Source of the DNA: Bacillota bacterium
GTDB lineage: Bacteria > Bacillota > Clostridia > Lachnospirales > Lachnospiraceae
Reading direction: 5' to 3'
NCBI GenBank assembly: GCA_023415475.1
Contig: JAEZKL010000102.1
Span: 58,450 to 122,449, forward strand
Length of the DNA: 64,000 nt
This document shows positions 57,753 through 64,000 of this stretch, in pieces (position 1 is the stretch's first letter; the number at the start of each line of letters is the position of its first letter). The notes beneath the pieces were generated by a model. That model did not search any database, was not told the origin of the DNA, and worked only from the letters and a program-made list of their open reading frames with translations. The position numbers and the translations under genes were made by a program.

Positions 57753-58670
57753 ATGAAGGATACGAAATATAAATCAGGGTTTGTTACCTTAATAGGAAGA
57801 CCCAATGTTGGAAAGTCAACCCTGATGAATAAGCTGATCGGGCAGAAGATTGCAATAACCTCAGATAAACCACAGACCACCAGAAACCGGATTCAGACGG
57901 TATATACGGATGAACGGGGGCAGATTATTTTCCTGGATACACCGGGTATTCACAAAGCGAAGAATAAGCTGGGTGAATACATGGTAAATGTAGCGGAAAG
58001 AACTATGAGCGAGGTAGATCTAATTCTATGGCTGGTTGAGCCCTCGACCTTTATTGGGGCAGGAGAACAATATATTGCCGAGAAGCTGAAAAAGGTGAAG
58101 ACTCCGGTAATACTGGTAATTAATAAGATTGATACGGTGAAGAAGGAGCAGATTCTTGCTTTCATTGCAGCCTATAAGGATATTTGTAACTTTGCTGAGA
58201 TTATTCCCGTATCAGCTCTGAAGGGTGAGAATACGACTGTTCTCTTAGAAGAGATCTATAAGTATATGCCGGAGGGTCCTATGTATTACGATGAGGATAC
58301 CGTAACCGATCAACCCGAGCGGCAGATTGTAGCTGAGCTCATCCGCGAGAAGACACTGAGGCTTTTAGATGATGAGATACCCCATGGGATTGCGGTCAGC
58401 ATTGAACGTATGAAGGAACGCCCGGAGAGCAGCGGGACGAATGGCCTGATCGACATTGAAGCAACCATTGTCTGTGAACGGGATGCTCACAAAGGCATCA
58501 TAATCGGTAAGGGTGGTAGCATGCTTAAGCAGATTGGTACCCAGGCACGAAAAGAAATTGAAAATCTCCTGGATTGCAGAGTGAATCTGCAGCTTTGGGT
58601 AAAGGTAAAGAAGGACTGGCGGGACAGTGATTTTCTGATGAAAAACTACGGCTATGGCAGGGATGAATAA
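57753..58670 (+). CDS. era: GTPase Era
   Basis: 16S rRNA-binding GTPase needed for 30S assembly, 305 aa. The G domain has G1 GRPNVGKST, G3 DTPGIHK and G4 NKID. The C-terminal KH domain has IIGKGGSMLKQIGTQARKEIE. The length is standard. It is followed by a hairpin element and then, as in Bacillus, by a YqzL-like small gene and recO. Confidence 0.98.
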   Translation: MKDTKYKSGFVTLIGRPNVGKSTLMNKLIGQKIAITSDKPQTTRNRIQTVYTDERGQIIFLDTPGIHKAKNKLGEYMVNVAERTMSEVDLILWLVEPSTFIGAGEQYIAEKLKKVKTPVILVINKIDTVKKEQILAFIAAYKDICNFAEIIPVSALKGENTTVLLEEIYKYMPEGPMYYDEDTVTDQPERQIVAELIREKTLRLLDDEIPHGIAVSIERMKERPESSGTNGLIDIEATIVCERDAHKGIIIGKGGSMLKQIGTQARKEIENLLDCRVNLQLWVKVKKDWRDSDFLMKNYGYGRDE

Positions 58671-58780
58671 AGGATTTTTATATAACAAAATCCTTGGGAA
58701 GAACTACGAAGTTCGCCCATTGGAGCGAACTCCTTGTTCTTCCGGGTTATGCTTGTGTCAACATCTTCCTCAGCATTATA
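58670..58780. repeat. dispersed two-hairpin element, copy 3
   Basis: First hairpin: AAGGATTTT (58670-58678) and AAAATCCTT (58687-58695), starting at the era stop. Second hairpin: GAAGAAC (58698-58704) and GTTCTTC (58736-58742), enclosing AGTTCGCCCATTGGAGCGAACT. The tail CGGGTTATG...CATCTTCCTCAGCA corresponds to the unit tandemly repeated at 42136. The remainder to 58987 shows no gene. Confidence 0.78.
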
Positions 58781-58987
58781 TTATTCAAAGAGGGAGATAT
58801 GTAATACTAGTTTGAGTGCCTGTAATAACTGCGAGATATAGTGTTACGGAAAATACAAGGGTATAATATAAATTTTTATATGGTATATTCTAACCAGTTT
58901 AACAAAACATGAAATGGGAAACCTAATAACATAACAGAAGAATATTTTCTGGAGTGAAACATAATATCATGGTTAGGGGGCTCATTT

Positions 58988-59197
58988 ATGAAGAAATATG
59001 ATTATTGGAAGAGTTTCGTCAATACCGGAAGGATAGACGATTACCTACATTACATTGCATGCACCAGGGAAGAGGTTACGGACGAACGGATTAAGGACAA
59101 CGACAATCTCCCGCGTGGCATAGAAAGGGAAGGTGGACTTATTGCCGGTATCAACTACCGTGACGGGAATGGTTCTGTCGGCCATGCCGGTTGGTGA
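58988..59197 (+). CDS. YqzL-like small protein
   Basis: 69 aa. The N-terminal part (YDYWKSFVNTGRIDDYLHY) resembles the short YqzL proteins found between era and recO in Bacillus (W..F..TG..d.YL pattern). Position and motif agree. Its function is unknown. The gene overlaps recO by about 56 nt in another frame, so the C-terminal half may be little constrained. AGGGGG lies about 6 nt before the ATG. Confidence 0.65.
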   Translation: MKKYDYWKSFVNTGRIDDYLHYIACTREEVTDERIKDNDNLPRGIEREGGLIAGINYRDGNGSVGHAGW

Positions 59198-59918
59198 ATA
59201 TGACAAACGGTTGGTCATCTTAACGAGAGAATACGGAAAAATTTCAACATTTGCCAAAGGCGCCAGAAGACCTAACAGCGCCTTATTGGCATGTGGACAG
59301 GCTTTTGCATTCGGCGAATTCACTCTGTATGCAGGTAAATCTTCTTATAATATTATGTCTGCAGAGATAACGAATTATTTTGGCGAATTGAGAGATGATT
59401 TTGAAGGTCTCTGTTATGGATTTTATTTCTGTGAATTTGCGGATTATTTGACGAAAGAGAATAATGATGAGAAGGATATCCTAAAGCTGATGTATCAGAC
59501 ACTTCGTGCATTATCGAAAAAGACGATTGAGCCAGCCTTGATTCGTTCCATATTTGAATTAAAGATCATGGCTCTGAACGGTGAGTCTCCCCAGGTGTTC
59601 GGTTGTGTAAAATGTAATAAAAATTCACTTTCAGATGATTTAGCTGATCGAAGCAATTATAATACAAGGTACTATTTCAGTGCCGAGTGTGGTGGTATTT
59701 TATGTAATAACTGCAGAGGGTATGATAGGGGAGCAATCAGTATTAATACCTCGACCCTTTATACCATGCAGTACATAATATCCAAGGAGCTAGAGAAGTT
59801 ATATACCTTCCGTGTCACACCGGAGGTACAAACCGAACTGAACCTCTGTATCAAACGTTATCTGGAACGTTATATTGAGCACGATTTTAAGTCACTCGAG
59901 ATGCTTAAGAGTTTATAA
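59142..59918 (+). CDS. recO: DNA repair protein RecO
   Basis: Loads RecA onto SSB-coated DNA in the RecFOR pathway, 258 aa. The N-terminal OB fold has VGEYDKRLVILTREYGKISTFAKGARRPNS. A helical domain with a zinc site follows (CVKC and ECGGILCNNC). The start is probably TTG 59142, with GGGAAGG about 7 nt upstream inside the overlapping small gene. GTG 59133 is too close to that site. Coupling to the upstream small gene is likely. Confidence 0.93.
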   Translation: MPVSTTVTGMVLSAMPVGEYDKRLVILTREYGKISTFAKGARRPNSALLACGQAFAFGEFTLYAGKSSYNIMSAEITNYFGELRDDFEGLCYGFYFCEFADYLTKENNDEKDILKLMYQTLRALSKKTIEPALIRSIFELKIMALNGESPQVFGCVKCNKNSLSDDLADRSNYNTRYYFSAECGGILCNNCRGYDRGAISINTSTLYTMQYIISKELEKLYTFRVTPEVQTELNLCIKRYLERYIEHDFKSLEMLKSL

Positions 59919-59935
59919 ATATTTATAAATTTCTG

Positions 59936-59964
59936 TTGAAATTATTAAGCTTTAAGGTTAAAAT
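59936..59964 (+). promoter_or_regulatory. promoter of the small lipoprotein gene
   Basis: TTGAAA at 59936-59941, a 17-bp spacer and TAAAAT at 59959-59964, ending 35 nt before the start codon. Confidence 0.6.
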
Positions 59965-59999
59965 GATATGAACCCAAAACGATATGGAGGGAATGCTTT

Positions 60000-60599
60000 A
60001 TGAAAAAGTTGTTTCTTTGTACAATCATGCTGCTATTGATTCTCGGAACAGCAGGTTGTAGAAAAGAAGATGCATTTATAACCGCTGATAGTGTAACGAC
60101 GAATACAATTTTAGCAAAATCCAATGGTGTACTTCAGGTTGCTACTGTTGAGGAATTTAATAAAACTTATTATAATCTGAATGAGCTTAAGGATTTTGTC
60201 AGCAAAGAAATAAAAGCATATAATAAGCAAGCAGGAGAAGAGGAGATAAGCATTGAGGATGTTAAGCTGAATAACGGAAAGGCGGTTTTATTGCTAACCT
60301 ATTCGGGTATGGATCAATATGCTAGCTTCAATGATGTTACTGCTGCTTATTTTAACGGAGGAGTTACGGAAGTACCGCTGGATTTACCGGCTACCTTAGT
60401 CAGCACGAAGAACGGTACTTTGGCAAGCACCCAGGAGATTATCGGGAACGATAAGCTGAAGATCCTGGTAATGAATGAACCGTATGAAATCATCGTGGAC
60501 GGAACGATCAAATATCACTCTGAGAGTGTTACTTATGTTGATGATAACAAGGTACAGGGTGCAGCTGAGGGTATGAGTATTGTTGTATTTAAGCCTTAG
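60000..60599 (+). CDS. uncharacterised lipoprotein
   Basis: 199 aa. The lipoprotein signal ends in GTAGC with lipidated Cys20. The mature part is mixed alpha/beta with TNTILAKSNGVLQVATVEEFNK and no catalytic motif that I recognise. It begins with a typical Lachnospiraceae surface-lipoprotein pattern, but I cannot assign a family. GGAGGGAA precedes the ATG. It stands alone between recO and glyS. Confidence 0.75.
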   Translation: MKKLFLCTIMLLLILGTAGCRKEDAFITADSVTTNTILAKSNGVLQVATVEEFNKTYYNLNELKDFVSKEIKAYNKQAGEEEISIEDVKLNNGKAVLLLTYSGMDQYASFNDVTAAYFNGGVTEVPLDLPATLVSTKNGTLASTQEIIGNDKLKILVMNEPYEIIVDGTIKYHSESVTYVDDNKVQGAAEGMSIVVFKP

Positions 60600-60747
60600 T
60601 TTTGTATTTGTAATCATTATAGATGATTAAATAAGCCGGATTAACCGGATAAAGCAATATCTAATTCATGACAATAGAAAGCTCGCCAAGCGTGCTTTCA
60701 ATCGTACCGAATAGAATAATTTATTATGATAATGCGAGGATAATAAG

Positions 60748-62136
60748 ATGGAAAAAACAATGGAAAAGATTGTAGCACTGGCAAAAGCGAGAGGATTTGT
60801 ATATCCGGGCTCCGAGATATATGGTGGTCTTGCAAACACCTGGGATTACGGTAATCTTGGTGTGGAATTGAAGAATAACGTGAAGAAGGCATGGTGGGCA
60901 AAGTTCATTCAGGAGAATCCCTATAATGTGGGCGTAGATTGCGCAATCCTTATGAATCCCCAGACTTGGGTGGCGTCAGGACATTTGGGCGGCTTCTCTG
61001 ATCCTTTGATGGATTGTAAGGAATGCCACGAGCGTTTTCGTGCGGACAAATTAATCGAGGATTATATTATGGAGAAGGGCATCGTAATAGAAGGTGCCGT
61101 GGATGCCTGGTCTCAAGAAGAGATGAAGAAGTACATTGATGAACATAACATCTGCTGTCCTACCTGCGGAAAGCATAATTTTACGGATATCCGTCAGTTT
61201 AACCTGATGTTTAAGACCTTCCAGGGTGTTACTGAGGATGCGAAGAACGTAGTATACTTAAGACCTGAGACAGCGCAGGGTATCTTTGTTAACTTCAAGA
61301 ATGTTCAGAGAACCTCTCGTAAGAAGATCCCCTTTGGTATCGGACAGATCGGTAAGTCCTTCCGTAATGAGATTACACCCGGTAACTTTACCTTCCGTAC
61401 CAGAGAATTCGAGCAGATGGAATTAGAGTTCTTCTGTGAGCCGGATACGGACTTAGAGTGGTTCACCTATTGGAGACAGTTCTGTATCGATTGGCTGAAG
61501 GCACTCGGCATGAAGGAGGAGGAGATGAGAGTCAGAGATCATGACGCAGCAGAGCTTTCCTTCTATAGTAAAGCAACGACCGATATTGAGTTCCTATTCC
61601 CCTTCGGATGGGGCGAGCTATGGGGTATTGCAGACCGTACCGATTATGACCTGACACAGCATCAGAATGTATCCAAAGAAGATATGAGTTATTTCGATGA
61701 TGAGAAGGCAAAAAGATATATTCCTTACGTTATTGAGCCTTCCCTCGGTGCGGACCGTGTAGCATTGGCCTTCTTATGTGCGGCATACGACGAGGAAGAG
61801 ATAGCAGAAGGTGATGTACGTACCGTACTTCGTTTCCACCCGGCGCTTGCTCCGGTAAAGATTGGTGTACTTCCGTTATCTAAGAAGTTATCAGATCCGG
61901 CAGAGAAAATCTACATGGAGCTTTGCAAGACCTATAACTGTGAATTTGATGACCGAGGTAATATCGGTAAGAGATACCGCAGACAGGACGAGATCGGAAC
62001 ACCCTTCTGTATTACCTATGATTTCGATTCTGAGACCGATGGTGCGGTAACCGTACGTGACCGTGATACCATGGAGCAGGAAAGAGTTAAAATTGAGGAT
62101 CTGAAGACATATTTTGAGAATAAATTTAAATTTTAG
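60748..62136 (+). CDS. glyS: glycyl-tRNA synthetase, alpha2 type
   Basis: Charges tRNA-Gly, 462 aa, of the single-chain class II type rather than the tetrameric glyQ/glyS type. Class II motif 2 region: [24 protein letters not shown]. Motif 3 is in [15 protein letters not shown] zinc-site-like [17 protein letters not shown] pair lies near residues 90-150. The C-terminal anticodon-binding domain includes [19 protein letters not shown]. No T-box leader was seen upstream. AGGATAATAAG precedes the ATG. Confidence 0.97.
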   Translation: MEKTMEKIVALAKARGFVYPGSEIYGGLANTWDYGNLGVELKNNVKKAWWAKFIQENPYNVGVDCAILMNPQTWVASGHLGGFSDPLMDCKECHERFRADKLIEDYIMEKGIVIEGAVDAWSQEEMKKYIDEHNICCPTCGKHNFTDIRQFNLMFKTFQGVTEDAKNVVYLRPETAQGIFVNFKNVQRTSRKKIPFGIGQIGKSFRNEITPGNFTFRTREFEQMELEFFCEPDTDLEWFTYWRQFCIDWLKALGMKEEEMRVRDHDAAELSFYSKATTDIEFLFPFGWGELWGIADRTDYDLTQHQNVSKEDMSYFDDEKAKRYIPYVIEPSLGADRVALAFLCAAYDEEEIAEGDVRTVLRFHPALAPVKIGVLPLSKKLSDPAEKIYMELCKTYNCEFDDRGNIGKRYRRQDEIGTPFCITYDFDSETDGAVTVRDRDTMEQERVKIEDLKTYFENKFKF

Positions 62137-62174
62137 AAAAAAAGTCTTTTCTATTTGACGGGATCTATGTTATA

Positions 62175-62314
62175 ATGTGCACGGTAAGCGGATTGACCGT
62201 GGGATTGAGGGTATTTATCAAGCTTGCTTGAATAAATACTTTCAATTCTACGGTCAAGCGCAGCGTGAGCGAGATTACGAAGTAATCGAGCTTAAAGCCG
62301 CTTACCGTGCACAT
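62175..62314. repeat. 140-nt branched palindrome upstream of ppdK
   Basis: Outer 17-bp perfect arms lie at 62175-62191 and 62298-62314 (GTGCACGGTAAGCGG core). Inside are TTGACCGT/ACGGTCAA (62193-62200 and 62250-62257), GTATTTAT/ATAAATAC, and a small GATTACGAAGTAATC hairpin near 62272-62286. This predicts a multi-branched RNA or cruciform. Confidence 0.8.
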
Positions 62315-62395
62315 AGCACAGCAATCGAAACATTCGGCTTTTACGATTAGAAAAGCCAAAAATGAGTTATAATTTGTATAGGTACTGTCAACCAG

Positions 62396-62461
62396 GCGAT
62401 AAAAGTATTACGCCAACAAAACGAGTCGAGAATTCGTTTTGTTAGCGGAGTACTTTTGCGC
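62396..62461. repeat. 66-nt nested palindrome upstream of ppdK
   Basis: GCG-ATAAAAGTA (62396-62408) pairs with TACTTTTGCGC (62451-62461). AACAAAACGA (62415-62424) pairs with TCGTTTTGTT (62433-62442). Confidence 0.7.
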
Positions 62462-62469
62462 TTGATTGA

Positions 62470-62552
62470 TGACAATGATGTCAAAAGCATTCTGTGAAGG
62501 TAAAATTAATTTATTTTACGGTATTCACAGCTTGCTTTTGACATCATTGTCA
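62470..62552. repeat. 83-nt nested palindrome upstream of ppdK
   Basis: Perfect 20-bp arms at 62470-62489 and 62533-62552 (TGACAATGATGTCAAAAGCA and its complement) enclose CTGTGAAGGTAAAAT/ATTTTACGGTATTCACAG. Confidence 0.8.
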
Positions 62553-62606
62553 GTAACAGAACTGTAACAAATTGTAAATATATTATTTTAGGAGGGCACT
62601 TACAAA

Positions 62607-64000
62607 ATGACAAAATGGGTATATTTGTTCAAAGAAGGTAAGGCAGATATGAAAAACCTTCTCGGCGGTAAAGGCGCTAACTTAGCAGAAATGACTAACT
62701 TAGGTCTTCCGATTCCTCAGGGATTTACTGTAACAACAGAAGCTTGTACAGACTACTACAATAGCGGTAAGAAAATCATTGATGAGATTAAGGATCAGAT
62801 TTTTGCATCCTTAAGAATTCTCGAAGAGGAGCAGGGCAAGAAATTCGGCGATACAGAGAATCCTTTATTAGTATCTGTACGTTCCGGTGCTAGAGCTTCC
62901 ATGCCTGGTATGATGGACACAATCCTTAACTTAGGTTTAACCGATGCAGCTGTTGAGGGTTTTGCTAAAAAGACCGGTAATGCAAGATTTGCATATGACT
63001 CTTACAGAAGATTCATCCAGATGTTCTCTGACGTAGTTATGGAAATTCCTAAGTCCAAATTCGAAAGAGTTCTTGATGAGATCAAAGAGAAGAAGGGTGT
63101 TCATTATGACACAGATCTTACTGCTGATGACTTAAAGGAAGTTATTACTCAATTCAAGGCATTATATAAGACAGAAAAAGGCACAGATTTCCCTCAGAAT
63201 CCCGCAGACCAGTTAATCGAGGCTGTAACTGCTGTATTCCGTTCCTGGGATAACCCTCGTGCTATCTACTACAGAAGAATGAACGATATCCCTGGTGATT
63301 GGGGTACTGCTGTTAACGTTCAGGCCATGGTATTCGGTAACATGGGTGATACATCAGGTACTGGTGTAGCATTCACACGTAATCCTTCCACCGGTGAAGC
63401 TAAGATTTATGGTGAGTACTTAATCAATGCTCAGGGTGAGGACGTAGTTGCTGGTATCAGAACTCCTCAACCGATCAGCAGATTAGAGCAGGATATGCCG
63501 GAAGCTTACAAGGAATTCATGAGAATTGCCACTCTTCTTGAGAACCACTACAGAGATATGCAGGACATGGAATTCACAATTGAAGATACAAAGCTTTACT
63601 TCTTACAGACACGTAACGGTAAGAGAACTGCTCCGGCAGCTCTTCAGATCGCTTGTGATTTAGTAGACGAAGGAAAGATCACTAAGGAAGAAGCAATCAA
63701 GAGAATTGAAGCGAAGTCCTTAGATCAGTTATTACATCCTACCTTTGATACAAAGGCATTAAAGGCATCTAAGCCGGTTGGAATCGCGCTTCCTGCATCT
63801 CCCGGTGCAGCAGCTGGTAAGGTATACTTCACAGCAGAAGATGCTGTTAAAGCTCATGAAAAGGGCGAAAGAGTAATCCTTGTTCGTCTTGAGACCTCTC
63901 CTGAGGATATTGAAGGTATGCATGCAGCAGAAGGTATCTTAACCGTACGTGGTGGTATGACTTCTCACGCAGCAGTAGTTGCTCGTGGTATGGGTACTGC
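62607..64000 (+). CDS. ppdK: pyruvate phosphate dikinase, 5' part (runs off the window)
   Basis: Interconverts PEP and pyruvate using pyrophosphate and AMP, and is typical of anaerobes with PPi-based glycolysis. The 464 codons visible cover the ATP-grasp nucleotide-binding domain (GGKGANLAEMTNLGLPIPQGF; SVRSGARASMPGMMDTILNLG) and the central phosphohistidine domain. His454 lies in GGMTSHAAVVARGMG. The PEP/pyruvate barrel lies beyond 64000. AGGAGGG precedes the ATG. It links to hppA, since both use pyrophosphate. Confidence 0.97.
   Translation, partial: MTKWVYLFKEGKADMKNLLGGKGANLAEMTNLGLPIPQGFTVTTEACTDYYNSGKKIIDEIKDQIFASLRILEEEQGKKFGDTENPLLVSVRSGARASMPGMMDTILNLGLTDAAVEGFAKKTGNARFAYDSYRRFIQMFSDVVMEIPKSKFERVLDEIKEKKGVHYDTDLTADDLKEVITQFKALYKTEKGTDFPQNPADQLIEAVTAVFRSWDNPRAIYYRRMNDIPGDWGTAVNVQAMVFGNMGDTSGTGVAFTRNPSTGEAKIYGEYLINAQGEDVVAGIRTPQPISRLEQDMPEAYKEFMRIATLLENHYRDMQDMEFTIEDTKLYFLQTRNGKRTAPAALQIACDLVDEGKITKEEAIKRIEAKSLDQLLHPTFDTKALKASKPVGIALPASPGAAAGKVYFTAEDAVKAHEKGERVILVRLETSPEDIEGMHAAEGILTVRGGMTSHAAVVARGMGT

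Noticed and set aside
60600..60747. T-box leader for glyS
   Set aside because: There is no AGGGTGGNACCGCG-type antiterminator motif, and the gap of about 150 nt is short. Only small GCCGG/CCGG and GAAAGC/GCTTTC hairpins are present.
62155..62176. Promoter TTGACG...TATAAT after glyS
   Set aside because: The spacer is only about 10 bp, too short for a sigma-A promoter, although both hexamers look good.

Overview
The window looks like a chromosome segment of an anaerobic, plant-polysaccharide-degrading Firmicute, most likely a Lachnospiraceae member related to Clostridium phytofermentans, Lachnoclostridium or Anaerocolumna. The reasons are strong GGAGG ribosome binding sites, TTGACA/TATAAT promoters, and a low to moderate GC content. 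The gene set also fits: anaerobic (class III) ribonucleotide reductase, a membrane pyrophosphatase, pyruvate phosphate dikinase, a sodium-pumping decarboxylase subunit, and a xylan/arabinan locus of a clostridial type. The species assignment is inference. No rRNA, tRNA or CRISPR array was recognised.

Positions 1-18100 form a hemicellulose-utilisation region. It has a chemoreceptor, a binding-protein-dependent sugar importer without its own ATPase, and a GH120-type beta-xylosidase. Next come two alpha/beta-hydrolase esterases, an MFS transporter, a serine beta-lactamase-fold hydrolase, two tandem GH51 arabinofuranosidases and a GH95 enzyme. None of the hydrolases has a signal peptide, so imported oligosaccharides are probably deacetylated and trimmed in the cytoplasm. 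The chemoreceptor and importer promoters carry nearly the same operator-like palindrome, suggesting shared control.

Positions 18100-21400 are a mobile-element scar: a tiny ORF, a hairpin terminator, a large serine recombinase, a giant palindrome, and an S8 protease gene missing its 5' part. Positions 21600-29300 hold a two-component system, a MacB/FtsX-type ABC exporter, an SH3-NlpC/P60 wall hydrolase and a ZIP metal transporter. Positions 29300-33200 hold a LysR regulator, a GNAT protein, a cupin, and OadB with a 46-residue OadG-like subunit.

From 33200 to the end the genes are mainly core metabolism and housekeeping. They are hppA, a TPR lipoprotein, hflX, nrdD (with a fused glutaredoxin domain and NrdR-like boxes upstream), thyA, folA, ilvE, guaB, a kinase-like phosphotransferase, an amidase, a dCMP deaminase, pyk, a DUF1461 membrane protein, purH, csp, an M16C protease, era, a YqzL-like small gene, recO, a lipoprotein, glyS and the start of ppdK. 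Nucleotide synthesis is the main theme (nrdD, thyA, folA, guaB, purH, dCMP deaminase).

The most unusual layer is intergenic. Several gaps hold large branched palindromes of about 100-200 nt. A dispersed two-hairpin element occurs three times, and the 3' part of one copy is amplified into three 73-bp tandem repeats. A 39-nt hairpin repeat also occurs twice.
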